Source: Alsobacter sp046349155 (lineage in GTDB: Bacteria; Pseudomonadota; Alphaproteobacteria; Rhizobiales; Beijerinckiaceae). Taken from it: DNA of 64,000 nt. Made by a program: the position numbers and the translations under genes. Shown one piece after another: positions 33,127 through 42,364 of this stretch. The stretch is taken from assembly GCA_046349155.1 (NCBI GenBank), contig JAXMCW010000001.1:310001-374000 (forward strand), in the 5' to 3' direction. How positions within the stretch are numbered: the first letter of the stretch is position 1; each line of letters begins with the position of its first letter. The notes below the pieces were generated by a model, which was given only the letters and a program-made list of their open reading frames with translations, made no database searches and was not told the origin of the DNA.

Positions 33127-34799
33127 GCGCCCCCGGTCCCGCCCCGGCGGACAAGCTCGACCCGAAGCGATGGCGTCAGCCGGGCGCGGAGGGGTTCCGG
33201 AATTTCCTCGACGACGTGCAGCCGGTGATCAAGTCGGACACCGGATCGCTGACGCCGTACCGGATCCCCAACCCGGAGGTGGACGCCGAGATTGAGCGGG
33301 GCCTCGCGCCGGGCATCCACACCTGGGTCGTCAGCTTCCCCAGGCGACACGGCAAGACCGCGCTGGCGGCGGCGGTCATCCTGCATCGGTTCCTGTCGCA
33401 GACGGGGCAGGCCATGGCGATCTCCGCGAACGCCGAGGCGCAGGGGGCCGACACCACCTACAAGATCCTGAAGACGATGGTCGAGCGGACGCCCTTGACG
33501 GCGGGCATGGTCCGGAAAAAGCAGATCACCGTGACCGACAACTTCATCCGCTACGAGCGGGCGGGGAATGACATCCAGCTGATCACGAACAACGCGGCGT
33601 CGGCGCACGGAAAGAAGCTGTCGCTCGCCAGCATCGGCGAATTGCACGCGGCCAGGGGCGACGAGGTCTATCAGACGCTCAGTGCCGCCACCATCGACAG
33701 CGCGAACGGACTGACGATCGTGGACAGCACCGTCAGCGGGCGGGACGGGCCGCTCTGGCGGCTCTGGCAGCTGCACCTGACGGGGGCGGACCCCTCCCTG
33801 CACTTCAGCCATCTCGCCTACGCCGACCTGGAGGACGCGATCCGGCGCGGCCCGCCCTGGATCAAGCCCGAGCGGCTTCGCTCGCGGGCGGCCCAGCTGC
33901 TGCCCCAGCAATTTGCTCTAGAGCACCTGAACCAGTGGCAGGCGGCAAGCAGTTCCGCGTTCACCGACGAGATGATCGAGGGCTGTCGGGATCCCGGATC
34001 GCCCCGCGATGTCGCGGCCCTGGCCGATGGGCGGGCGGTCGCCGTAGGCGCGGGCCTGGACCGGGCGATGGCGTTCTCGCTGCACGGCGACCGCACCGTC
34101 CTGACGACGGTGGCGAAGCTGATCTCCGACGCCGATGAGATGCCGCACTACCACGTCCTCGACGTCCATACGTTCAGGGTGGCGATTGATCGGGCGATCA
34201 AGGCGAAGCTGACTGCCGCGAAGCGCGAGTTCGGCATCGAGCGGATGGTCGTCGAGACCTATCAGGGGCAGGACATCGCCCACTTCGCCCAGGGGATGGG
34301 GATCGAGACGGAGCTTCAGCACGCCGGGCGGACGGCCCAGGCCGCCGCCTTCACCGAACTCATCACGGCGGCCAATGAGGGGCGACTGCACATCCCCCCT
34401 GAATTCGCCGTCCTGTTCGACGAGATGCGCGATTTCCGCGTCGAACTGAAGGCCTCCGGGACCACCGGGGGGCTCCAGCCGGTGTTCGGTCACGCCAAGG
34501 GGAAGCACGACGACGCCCTCTACAGCCTCGCTTGGGCGATCCATTCGCTTCGGGACACGCATCTGCCGAATTGGGAGATGGCCTCGGTCGAATGTCGAAA
34601 CCCGAAGCCCAGCCGGCACTTCTGCGTCCTGAATGGGGGGCGGGATCGCCCCCTCTGCGCCTCCGAATGCCCGTCCTGGCAGGCCCTGGAGCGGATGCAC
34701 GACAGCTACCGCAAAAGGGCCGCCGTGGATCCCCTTCCGATTGACGAGTTCGCGGCCTATCGCGTGGTCAATAAGGGCGTCCGGGTCGTTCCCCGGTAG
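33123..34799 (+). CDS. terL: Phage terminase large subunit
   Basis: 558-residue DNA-packaging motor. The ATPase P-loop is SFPRRHGKTA (71-80). The Walker B strand reads LSLASIGELHA, with Gly172 where Asp is expected before Glu173. The C-terminal nuclease half has ETYQGQ and the terminal HDDALYSLAWAI with acidic residues. After residue ~480 an extra segment holds four cysteines (C-x9-C-x10-C-x3-C), a possible zinc site not usual for the family. ATG 33123 overlaps the preceding stop; the long upstream frame to 32394 is shadow. Confidence 0.88.
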   Translation: MSAPGPAPADKLDPKRWRQPGAEGFRNFLDDVQPVIKSDTGSLTPYRIPNPEVDAEIERGLAPGIHTWVVSFPRRHGKTALAAAVILHRFLSQTGQAMAISANAEAQGADTTYKILKTMVERTPLTAGMVRKKQITVTDNFIRYERAGNDIQLITNNAASAHGKKLSLASIGELHAARGDEVYQTLSAATIDSANGLTIVDSTVSGRDGPLWRLWQLHLTGADPSLHFSHLAYADLEDAIRRGPPWIKPERLRSRAAQLLPQQFALEHLNQWQAASSSAFTDEMIEGCRDPGSPRDVAALADGRAVAVGAGLDRAMAFSLHGDRTVLTTVAKLISDADEMPHYHVLDVHTFRVAIDRAIKAKLTAAKREFGIERMVVETYQGQDIAHFAQGMGIETELQHAGRTAQAAAFTELITAANEGRLHIPPEFAVLFDEMRDFRVELKASGTTGGLQPVFGHAKGKHDDALYSLAWAIHSLRDTHLPNWEMASVECRNPKPSRHFCVLNGGRDRPLCASECPSWQALERMHDSYRKRAAVDPLPIDEFAAYRVVNKGVRVVPR

Positions 34800-34850
34800 C
34801 CGCGAGATCGGCAGAAATGCAAATGTCAAGCCCGTAGCTTCGCCGTCTCC

Positions 34851-34864
34851 TTGCAAAATCGCAA
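34851..34864. promoter_or_regulatory. TTGC-N6-GCAA operator-like inverted repeat, copy 2
   Basis: TTGCAAAATCGCAA, 22 bases before the portal start and overlapping the expected leader. It resembles 32431-32446 in arms and spacing. A further TGCAAATGTCAAG word lies at ~34817. Confidence 0.45.
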
Positions 34865-34885
34865 AGACAGGCGTATGGGTCAGGC

Positions 34886-36274
34886 ATGGCGAACACCTTG
34901 CGATCCATTTTCGGCGGGGCATTGGGCGGCGGTCTGCGCGACCCCGTGCTCTCTCTCGTCCTGTCCAGCCCGAACACGGCGCGCAAGACCAGCGCCGATC
35001 TGCGGCTGCGCCTCTATCACGACACCCAGACCGACGAGCTGATGCGCGACATCGCCGCCGGCTGGTCCGACGAGGCCGCCCAGCAGTTCCGCCCGGTCAC
35101 GCTGAACCTCATCCGGAAGATCGTCGACAAGCGGGCGGCGGTTTACACCGCCCCGCCCGCCCGAATCTTCGAAGGGATGGATCAGGCCCAGGGCGATGCG
35201 CTCTACGCCGCCATGCGGGCGAACGTCGTCCTAAAGAAGGCGAACCGCTACACCCAGCTGCTCAAGAACACCGCCCTACGCGTAGCGTGGGACGAAACCC
35301 GCCAGATCCCGCGCCTGTTCGTGATCCCCCCGTCGCTCTACGACGTGACCTGGACGGAAGATCCCGAGTGCCCCGACAGCGTGGTGATCACCAATCGGGA
35401 CGGCTCCTCCGACTTCTTCACCTTGACCGAGTGGACGCCGACCACCTATCGCCGGCTGAGCGGCATCGGGTCGCCCATCCCGGTCCCCGGCAACCCGAGC
35501 GGCGTCAACCCCTACGGGATGATCCCGCTCGTCCACTGCTTCGCGACCCCGCCCGACGACGTCTATTTCCAGCGGGGCGGCGATGACCTGATCACCGCCC
35601 AGAAGGCCGTGAACGTCGCCCTGTCCAACATCTGGCGCGCGACGGAATTTCAGGCCCACGGGCAGCTGGTGATCACCGGCGCGAGCCGCGATTTCTCGGC
35701 CCCGGCCCCCGCCATCGGCCCGACCTCAGTGCTCTATCTGGACACGGGCTCCGACGCGAAGTTCATCAACCCGAACGCCCCGGTCGGGGACATGCTTGAG
35801 GCGATCTCCTTCCTGCTGAAGCAGACGGCCCTCGCCAACAATCTGCCCGGCAACATTTTCGAGCTCCAGGACAAGGCCGAGAGCGGCGTCTCCAAGGCCG
35901 TCGAGGAGCGCGATCTGATCGAGGCGCGCGCCGACGACATCGAGCTCTGGCGCAGCTACGAGGCCGACCTCTTCCAGGTGCTGAAGCGCGTCGTGAACAC
36001 CCATGCGCCGGGGACCATCCCAGAGGGGGCGACGATGCGCGTCGACTTCGGCGACCTCGATCGCGGCCTGGACGATGACACGCGCCTGAAGACCTATCAG
36101 GCCCGCATCGACATGGGGATCTGGTCCCCGGTTGACGCCTTCTTGGCCGACAATCCCGACGTGACCGACCGCGAGCAGGCGAGGGCGATCCTCCAGGAGC
36201 GCCTGTCGGAAACCCAGGATCTCGATGCCCACGCGCCCTTTCAGGGCGTTCGCGGCGTGACAACCACCCCCTGA
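34886..36274 (+). CDS. Phage portal protein
   Basis: 462 residues. Forms the dodecameric DNA-entry ring of the head. The length, a location between terL and scaffold, and the SPP1-gp6-like plan fit: an N-terminal wing with NLIRKIVDKRAAVYTAPPAR, a central FVIPPSLYDVTW / VVITNRDG region, a stem-helix region ADDIELWRSYEADLFQVLKR, and an acidic C-terminal tail. 86 bases separate it from terL and hold an operator-like site. Confidence 0.85.
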   Translation: MANTLRSIFGGALGGGLRDPVLSLVLSSPNTARKTSADLRLRLYHDTQTDELMRDIAAGWSDEAAQQFRPVTLNLIRKIVDKRAAVYTAPPARIFEGMDQAQGDALYAAMRANVVLKKANRYTQLLKNTALRVAWDETRQIPRLFVIPPSLYDVTWTEDPECPDSVVITNRDGSSDFFTLTEWTPTTYRRLSGIGSPIPVPGNPSGVNPYGMIPLVHCFATPPDDVYFQRGGDDLITAQKAVNVALSNIWRATEFQAHGQLVITGASRDFSAPAPAIGPTSVLYLDTGSDAKFINPNAPVGDMLEAISFLLKQTALANNLPGNIFELQDKAESGVSKAVEERDLIEARADDIELWRSYEADLFQVLKRVVNTHAPGTIPEGATMRVDFGDLDRGLDDDTRLKTYQARIDMGIWSPVDAFLADNPDVTDREQARAILQERLSETQDLDAHAPFQGVRGVTTTP

Positions 36275-36281
36275 GAGCCCC

Positions 36282-36683
36282 ATGACCGAACAGACCACCA
36301 CGTCCACGGCCGACGATAAGGCCGCCCCCGCTGCGAACGGCGACACGTCCGCAAAGGCCCCGGCCCAGGCCGAGGCCCACATGATCCCGAAGTCCCGTCT
36401 CGACGAGGAGATCGCCAAGCGGCGCAGCGCTGAGGAAGCGCTGTCGAAGATGGCCGATGAACTCGCGGGCGATGTCCCGGAGAAGTTCCGCGCGCTCGTT
36501 CCGGTCGGCCTAGGGGCCGCAGAACGCATCGCCTGGATCCGATCCGCCAAGGCAACGGGGATCCTTAACGTGAAGGCCGAAGTCGCCGAAACCGACACGG
36601 GTCGGCCGACGACATCGGCTCCGCAGAAGAACTTGGACGCCATGCCGGCTCTCGCGAAGATCGCGGCCGGTTATAGAAAGTAA
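36282..36683 (+). CDS. Probable capsid scaffolding protein
   Basis: 133 residues, acidic and alanine-rich with a disordered N-terminus, followed by a helix (KSRLDEEIAKRRSAEEALS) and a basic end (ALAKIAAGYRK). Composition, size and location directly upstream of the major capsid gene are typical of scaffolds that guide procapsid assembly and are then removed. No protease motif is seen in it or its neighbours. Confidence 0.65.
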   Translation: MTEQTTTSTADDKAAPAANGDTSAKAPAQAEAHMIPKSRLDEEIAKRRSAEEALSKMADELAGDVPEKFRALVPVGLGAAERIAWIRSAKATGILNVKAEVAETDTGRPTTSAPQKNLDAMPALAKIAAGYRK

Positions 36684-36695
36684 CGGGAGGCCGAC

Positions 36696-37628
36696 GTGGC
36701 ACTTACTATTCTTGAGTGGAGCAAGCTTAACGTCAATCCGCTCCAGCGCGGTATTGTCGAAACCTTCGCCAGCACCAATCCGGTTCTGGAGAAGATGCCG
36801 TTCATCAACGTCGCCGGCTCAGCCTACTCCTACAACCAGGAGAAGACGCTTCCGGGTATTGCGTGGCGCGGCATCAACGAGAGCTACACTGAAAGCACGG
36901 GTGTCGTGAACCCGCTCGTGGAAACGATGTCGATCCTCGGCGGCGATAGCGACTACGATCTCGCTGCCGTGAAGATGGGCGTCGGCGGGGACGACGTGCG
37001 CGCCGCACACGACGCCATGAAGGCCAAGGCCGCCTCGCTGAACTTCCTGAACACGTTCTTCAACGGTGACAACGTCGCGGATCCCCGCGTCCCCGCCGGC
37101 CTGAAGAACCGCCTCACGGGTGGCCAGCTGATCGCCGCCGGCGCTACCTCTGGCGGCGACGTGCTGACCCTTCCCCTGCTCGATCAGCTGATCGACGCGG
37201 TCGAGGGCGATGCCGGCGAGAAGGTCCTGTTCATGAACCGGACGATGCGCCGCAAGGTGAACGCGCTGATGCGCGCCTCCAACGCCGCCATCGAGACGGT
37301 GCAGGACAGCTTCGGCCGGCTGGTCGACGCCTACGGCGGCGTCGAGATCCGCCATGTGATCGACGGAGCCTCCGGTCAGCCGGGCGGCCTCTTCCCCTTC
37401 ACGGAAGCGAACCCCGGCGGCGGCACTGCGGCATCGACCTCGATCTACTGCGTCCGCTTCAACGTGGTGGACGGCGTGCACGGGATCCAGAACGCGCCGA
37501 TCGAGGTCCGCGATCTGGGCGAGCTCCAGACGAAGCCGGCTCTCCGGACCCGGATCGAGTGGATCTGCGGCTTCGCGGTCAAGCATCCTCGCGCCGCCGC
37601 TCGCCTGAACGGCATCAAGAACGCGTAA
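36696..37628 (+). CDS. Phage major capsid protein
   Basis: 310 residues, GTG start with a GGAGG-type ribosome site. The N-terminal helix (ILEWSKLNVNPLQRGIVET) and the later VLFMNRTMRRKVNALMR and GVEIRHVIDGA segments match a capsid family common in proteobacterial prophages, with an HK97-like fold expected. Ends with PALRTRIEWICGFAVKHPRA. It is the shell protein of a head this element could build by itself. Confidence 0.82.
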   Translation: MALTILEWSKLNVNPLQRGIVETFASTNPVLEKMPFINVAGSAYSYNQEKTLPGIAWRGINESYTESTGVVNPLVETMSILGGDSDYDLAAVKMGVGGDDVRAAHDAMKAKAASLNFLNTFFNGDNVADPRVPAGLKNRLTGGQLIAAGATSGGDVLTLPLLDQLIDAVEGDAGEKVLFMNRTMRRKVNALMRASNAAIETVQDSFGRLVDAYGGVEIRHVIDGASGQPGGLFPFTEANPGGGTAASTSIYCVRFNVVDGVHGIQNAPIEVRDLGELQTKPALRTRIEWICGFAVKHPRAAARLNGIKNA

Positions 37629-37684
37629 CGGCGGGCGGGCTCGGCCCGCCCCCTCCATCGCCCTATCAATCACAGGAGGCACCC

Positions 37685-38074
37685 GTGCCGAACTACGGTC
37701 CCATCGACGCCAATCTGGCGCTCCGCACTTCCGCCACCGCCGTCACGGCGACGACCAACGACAGCTCGCTCGCCTTCGACGGGCTGGCGCAGGAGAGCTT
37801 TGCCGCGCTCTTCGACGTCACCGCCCTGACGGTGGCCGGCGCGACGATCACGCTCGAGGTCCAGCTCAGCGCCGACAGCGCCTTCACCGTCCCCGTGTCC
37901 ATGGGGACCGTGGTCCCTTCGGCGGTCGGTCAGTACGAGATATCCATGTCCGGACAGGAGATCACCCAGCGTCTCGCGACGGCGGCCTTCATCCGCTCGC
38001 GCGTCACGATCACGGGCGGCACGTCGCCCTCGATCACCTACAACGCCTGGGTTGTCCCGCCTTACCGGACCTGA
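37685..38074 (+). CDS. Small phage head-associated protein (decoration or cement candidate)
   Basis: 129 residues, GTG start with AGGAGG eight bases upstream. Almost entirely beta-strand and threonine/serine/alanine-rich (TALTVAGATITLEVQLSAD, FIRSRVTITGGTSPSITYN), no cysteines, no signal peptide. This composition and its place right after the capsid gene suggest a capsid-surface decoration protein. It is the last phage-type gene: head completion, connector and tail genes do not follow. Confidence 0.6.
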   Translation: MPNYGPIDANLALRTSATAVTATTNDSSLAFDGLAQESFAALFDVTALTVAGATITLEVQLSADSAFTVPVSMGTVVPSAVGQYEISMSGQEITQRLATAAFIRSRVTITGGTSPSITYNAWVVPPYRT

Positions 38075-38370
38075 CGAGATGGGACGGCGCGTGGGTCTGC
38101 GCTCGCCCTCGCGTCTGTCTCGGGGCGCTCCTGCTTCGTCAGGGCCGGCAGCGCTCCGTCGATCCCTCCCCGAATAGCGGCAGGATGACCCTGGGCGCGC
38201 AAGAACGGGCATTCTGCGCCTGGATCACTCGCCAGGGGCCGCAATTTCAGTAGGGGTTTCGATTGTGGCCCATCTCGGATAGCTCACTTTGCCAGAGCAG
38301 GAGCAGGGGGCGATTTTGACCCTTATGCGACCCCTGAAGTCCGCTCTCGGCATCCAAGTTGCTGGGAGAT
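38075..38370. other. Junction between head genes and cargo; no gene seen
   Basis: 296 bases with only short non-coding-like frames. This is the point where connector and tail genes would begin in a complete phage, and where sequence composition changes toward the cargo genes. Confidence 0.5.
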
Positions 38371-40065
38371 TCAGGGCTTCGCGGTCGCGCAGACCGGCGA
38401 AGCCGTTGGAATGATCACGTTGTTGGTGCGGACATACTCATCCCAATGGCCAATGAGCCGAGCCCTGATCTCGGGTTGCGAGCGCGACAGGTCCGTGGTC
38501 TCACCGGGATCTGACGCCAGATTGTAGAGCTGCCAGTCATCCGGGCCTGCGGGCTGGCAAAGCCACAGCAGTTTCCAGTCTCCCTGGCGAATGCTCCGCG
38601 TTCCGAAGACCTCACCCCCGATCCAGTCCGTGTCCGTGCGGACGATGGCTTTGGGATCCTGGAGGATGGGCAGGAAGTCTCGACCCTGCAGCGGCAGGAT
38701 CGGGCGGCCGTCGAAGACGGTCGGATGAGGGACGTTGGCGATCTTCAGGATCGTCGCGGGGACATCGGTGACGTGGGTAACGGCCCGCGACAGGCGTCCC
38801 CCCGCCACGACGCCGCTTCCGGCCACGATCATGGGGGTGCGAATACCACCCTCGGACTCGTAGCCCTTGAACATGCGGAATGGCCCGGCGCCGACCTGCG
38901 CCCATGCCGCCCCGTATTGAATGAACGTGCCCTTCTTGCCCCAGTCCGCCGTCCTGCTGTTGTCCCACGGGGGACCGATTTTCCAGGAGGTGCCTTCCGG
39001 GCCGTTGTCGGACAGGAAGATGAAGACGGTGTCGTCGTAGAGGCCCTTCTCCTTCAGGTATTGCACGAGCCGGCCGATGTTCCAGTCCATGTGCTCGACC
39101 ATGGCTGCGAACAGTTCCATCTTGCGGGAGGATTCCGCTTTTTCGCCGAACGACAGCGAATCCCATGCGGGCACGGTCCCGAGGCGGGGGAATGTGGTCG
39201 CATTCTCCGCGAGGATTCCAAGCCGCTTCATCCGCTCGATGCGCTGGGCGCGTGTCGCGTCATAGCCCTGGTCGTAGCGTCCCCGATACCGGTCGAGCCA
39301 GTCGTCGGGGAGTTGGAAGGGATCGTGCGGAGCCTGGAACGCGAGATAGGCGAAGAACGGCTTCCCGTCGCCCCGGTTCTCCTCGATGTCCCCGATGATG
39401 GCGTTGGTGTAGTCGACGCTGGAATGGAATCCGGGCCTGAGTTCGGTGAGAACGGTCCCGTTGCGGGTGTAGAGCTGCTTTTCCCCTTTGATCCCCCACA
39501 TGTCTTCGAAGTGGCTCCCGCCGCCCGGCACGAGCGTGAGGTCTCTCTCGAAGCCGCGGGCGGCGGGCAGGAAATCGCGCTCTTCTCCCAGGTGCCACTT
39601 GCCGGCCATGTAGGTGTGGTAGCCGGCGTCCTTGAGCAGGGCGGAGACGGGCGCGATGCGCTGGTTGAGATAGCCTTCGTAGCCGGGCTTTCCCTTCTGG
39701 TTGGGAGCCATGAACTCCGCCATGTTGCCGACGCCGGCACGGTGGTTGTCGACGCCCGACAGCATCATCGACCGTGTCGGCGAGCACGTGGGGCCGACGT
39801 AGAAGTCCGTGAAGCGAACCCCGACCGCAGCAAGCGAATCGAGATTTGGCGTGCTGATCTCGCTCCCGAAAGACCCGATATCTGCGTACCCCGCGTCATC
39901 GGCGACGATCAGGACCACGTTGGGACGGCGCTCGTCCTCGTTTGCTCGAGCGGCACTGTGCGCCATCGGCGCTACGAGGATCGTCGCAAGTGCCAAGACC
40001 CTGCTTGCGGTCGCGGCCGGTAGCAAACCGACAAACCTTCCCCGCGGTCTTGGGCTCTTCAGCAT
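38371..40065 (-). CDS. Secreted arylsulfatase (type I, Cys-type)
   Basis: 564 residues. A signal peptide (~17-42, ending AAR-A) is followed by the alkaline-phosphatase-like sulfatase fold: VVLIVADDAGYAD holds metal ligands Asp56 and Asp57, and CSPTRSMMLSG is the formylglycine signature with Cys94, Pro96 and Arg98. YMAGKWHLG carries the active-site Lys/His pair and FLSDNGPEG the metal Asp/Asn pair. It hydrolyses sulfate esters in the periplasm once matured by a formylglycine-generating enzyme, which is not in this window. AAGGAGG seven bases before the ATG supports the start. Encoded downstream of the porin on the same strand. Confidence 0.9.
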   Translation of the reverse strand: MLKSPRPRGRFVGLLPAATASRVLALATILVAPMAHSAARANEDERRPNVVLIVADDAGYADIGSFGSEISTPNLDSLAAVGVRFTDFYVGPTCSPTRSMMLSGVDNHRAGVGNMAEFMAPNQKGKPGYEGYLNQRIAPVSALLKDAGYHTYMAGKWHLGEERDFLPAARGFERDLTLVPGGGSHFEDMWGIKGEKQLYTRNGTVLTELRPGFHSSVDYTNAIIGDIEENRGDGKPFFAYLAFQAPHDPFQLPDDWLDRYRGRYDQGYDATRAQRIERMKRLGILAENATTFPRLGTVPAWDSLSFGEKAESSRKMELFAAMVEHMDWNIGRLVQYLKEKGLYDDTVFIFLSDNGPEGTSWKIGPPWDNSRTADWGKKGTFIQYGAAWAQVGAGPFRMFKGYESEGGIRTPMIVAGSGVVAGGRLSRAVTHVTDVPATILKIANVPHPTVFDGRPILPLQGRDFLPILQDPKAIVRTDTDWIGGEVFGTRSIRQGDWKLLWLCQPAGPDDWQLYNLASDPGETTDLSRSQPEIRARLIGHWDEYVRTNNVIIPTASPVCATAKP

Positions 40066-40155
40066 TTCGGGCTCCTCCTTGGATATAGCTCTTGCACTGC
40101 CAGGGACCGATCTGAGCTATCTCAGCAGATCGTTCCCTTGCCTTTTTCCGTAGCT

Positions 40156-41481
40156 TCAGAACCGTGTGACGGAACGGAGGCCGAGAAAGACAGCGGTGTC
40201 TTTTGCTAAGGTGGGATTGATAACCTGCAAGTTTGCACCCACAGTCTGCCATGGCGTCACTTGAAAATTATAGAACATTTCCACCCCCTGTTCGTCTCTG
40301 ATCGTCAGAGGGGGCGAAAGGGCCTTCTGCAAATCCCGGCTCGGGGCATTGTAGTAAAAACCGATTCCCCAGTTGTCCCGGCTTCGGCCCGGAATCAATC
40401 CGGTGCCGCCTATGCCCACGAGGCCCGACCAGTATAGCTTGTTGGGGTTGCCGTCCGAGATGCCGAACTGGCCAAAGAGCCCGAAGCCCTCCTTAGAATT
40501 TTCGCTCACCCGATAAAGATATTGGTCGAACGAATAGGAGAAGTGGTAACGACTATTCTTGATGATGTCAGGTCGATCTGGAGGAAACGGTGGAATGAAG
40601 GTGTCGCCGATGTCGTTCAGGTCGGTGCCTGGTTGGGTACTGTACACGGCGGCAAATCCTTGACGCCCGCTGAGACCGCCGATGGTGACGGGGAAATCAA
40701 CGCTCCCGCGGATCGAGACTCCGTTGGCGAAAGGCTCTTCGAAACCTGTCTTGTTGACCACGCTGACAGGATCATAGACCCACAATCCGAAAGTGGCGGG
40801 CTCAGTTCGCACACTCAACAAGGCACCGAAGAGATAGGGCGGGACAGCGCCGCTGGGAGGAGCGGCGAAGGTAAGGTTCCAGAACGCGTCGATGCCGGCA
40901 CCGCCCATGAACGGCTTCATGGCAGCGATATCGACCATGTTCATCTTACCGAACGTCAGGGAAACAGAGTCGTTAAACTGCTGCCGAAAATAGACGCTCG
41001 ACAGGTCAAAGGCGTTGGCGCTGTCCATCCCTGGAAAAAGGAGCGCTGTATTGACCGGGCTCACAATACCGCCGACCCCGTTCATACTCCGGCCGAAATT
41101 ATACTCGGCGTGGACGGTTACCGAGAAGCCATTCCAAAACCCCAGCTTGCTGAGGTCGGCATTGAGCATGAGGTCAGCCTTGCCGCCGTATCTGAAATTG
41201 CGATCACCGTCGCCAGCAACCAGCCCCTGATAGAATTGTGTCAGTCGAGGGGCGAGTATGATGCCATGTTCTTTCAACCAAGTCCGGCTGCCGGCCCAAT
41301 CTCCGGTGAGCGTATCACGTTCCACCCAACTGGCTGGCCGGGTCGCAGCAGCATTGGCAGTGGCTTCACTGCCTATTTGTGCTTCTTCCGCAGACAACGG
41401 GCCCGCATAAGAGACCAAAAGCAGTGTGGATACGACTGCTGGCCCCACTGCCGCACGCAGCCTTTTCCCAAGCTTGACCAC
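40156..41481 (-). CDS. OprB-family carbohydrate-selective porin
   Basis: 441 residues: signal peptide (VVSTLLLVSYAGPLSA-E), then RDTLTGDWAGSRTWLKEHGI, the typical opening of OprB-type porins, and alternating beta strands ending in Phe (RSVTRF), as needed for outer-membrane barrel insertion. It probably admits a sugar or small anionic substrate to the periplasm. It precedes the sulfatase by 90 bases on the same strand, suggesting joint uptake and desulfation of one substrate. GC looks lower than in neighbouring core genes, a sign of separate acquisition. Confidence 0.82.
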   Translation of the reverse strand: MVKLGKRLRAAVGPAVVSTLLLVSYAGPLSAEEAQIGSEATANAAATRPASWVERDTLTGDWAGSRTWLKEHGIILAPRLTQFYQGLVAGDGDRNFRYGGKADLMLNADLSKLGFWNGFSVTVHAEYNFGRSMNGVGGIVSPVNTALLFPGMDSANAFDLSSVYFRQQFNDSVSLTFGKMNMVDIAAMKPFMGGAGIDAFWNLTFAAPPSGAVPPYLFGALLSVRTEPATFGLWVYDPVSVVNKTGFEEPFANGVSIRGSVDFPVTIGGLSGRQGFAAVYSTQPGTDLNDIGDTFIPPFPPDRPDIIKNSRYHFSYSFDQYLYRVSENSKEGFGLFGQFGISDGNPNKLYWSGLVGIGGTGLIPGRSRDNWGIGFYYNAPSRDLQKALSPPLTIRDEQGVEMFYNFQVTPWQTVGANLQVINPTLAKDTAVFLGLRSVTRF

Positions 41482-41585
41482 CGCCGCTTCTCCATCCGGT
41501 CTCGCACCGAATGGATAACTATAAGCCGCGAGCTCCCGTCAGTCCTTGACCGCGGTCAACGTTTTGGTCTGAACCCACCGATTTG

Positions 41586-41703
41586 GAGCGTCCGGATTTA
41601 GAGTTTCCGGCACTGGATTCCCCGGCTGGGAGGAGCCGAGCCGATGAAGGCAGTCGAAATTCACGGACGCCCAGAAGGCGTTCATTTTGAAGCAGGGTGC
41701 CTT
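41586..41703 (+). pseudogene. IS3-family transposase OrfA remnant (left end and frameshifted start)
   Basis: From ATG 41644 the reading is MKA, then, after removing one extra base at about 41652, SKFTDAQKAFILKQGA, the N-terminus of IS3-type OrfA proteins. The untranslated leader before it looks like an IS3 left end. The sequence stops matching at ~41703, so fewer than 20 codons survive. It marks an insertion and deletion between the porin and the right end of the element. Confidence 0.6.
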
Positions 41704-41731
41704 TGACCCACGTTCTGCGGTTATTGCGATG

Positions 41732-42211
41732 TCAGATCGCCCCCCTGTAGGTCATCTCCAAGGAGCCCTCGACGCGCTCGGCGATCACCGTCACGCCCGC
41801 CTTGGCGGCCGATTTGAGCAAGTAGGGGCGGCAGGCTCGCCAGCCGATCAGGGCGCAAAGCTCTTTGTGGGTCTTCGGCCCGGCCAGGACTGCGCGGACC
41901 AGCGTCTCGGCCGCCGGGGGAAGCTTGCCCGGCAGCTTCGTGGCGGGGCCGACCGGGGAAGGGGCAGGACGAGCGCGATTTGCGTTTGCCGGGGGGAAGG
42001 CCGGGGCCGGCGCTTCCATGCCTTCCTGGGGCTCCCCTGGACACGCCAGCGCGGACTCGGCGACCGGCTCGTCGGCATAGCGCTCGCCTGTCGGCTCAAA
42101 GCTCCAAAGGCCGTCCGGACCTTGGAAGAAAACGAGGGACGCGAGATCGAGGCCGGCGTTCTTCGCCGCGCGGATCGCGGAGGAGCGAACTTTGTAGCGC
42201 TTGCTGGTCAT
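41732..42211 (-). CDS. Hypothetical protein with C-terminal winged-helix-like region
   Basis: 159 residues, no family recognised. The N-terminus MTSKRYKVRSSAIRAAKNAG is basic and helical, the middle (~55-95) is proline/alanine-rich linker, and the last 60 residues (TLVRAVLAGPKTHKELCAL, LLKSAAKAGVTVIAERVEG) resemble a small winged helix. GGAGACC before the ATG supports the start. It is the gene nearest attR on the element side and may have a regulatory role. Confidence 0.55.
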   Translation of the reverse strand: MTSKRYKVRSSAIRAAKNAGLDLASLVFFQGPDGLWSFEPTGERYADEPVAESALACPGEPQEGMEAPAPAFPPANANRARPAPSPVGPATKLPGKLPPAAETLVRAVLAGPKTHKELCALIGWRACRPYLLKSAAKAGVTVIAERVEGSLEMTYRGAI

Positions 42212-42344
42212 TGGAGGTCTCCCTGGCGGGCGGAATTGCCCCTGGGATGGATCCTCTCGACGCCCCTGGGAGATGACACCGAGATCCGGCGGCCATTGGT
42301 ACCCGGACGAGGCTCGGCGTCGCGTTCCTGTGTCGGCCTCGATG

Positions 42345-42364
42345 TTTCCCCGAATTTTCCCCGG
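42345..42364. repeat. Paired TTTCCCCG direct repeats near attR
   Basis: TTTCCCCGA at 42345-42353 and TTTCCCCGG at 42356-42364, matching the pair at 27564-27584 in sequence and near-equal spacing. Confidence 0.4.
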
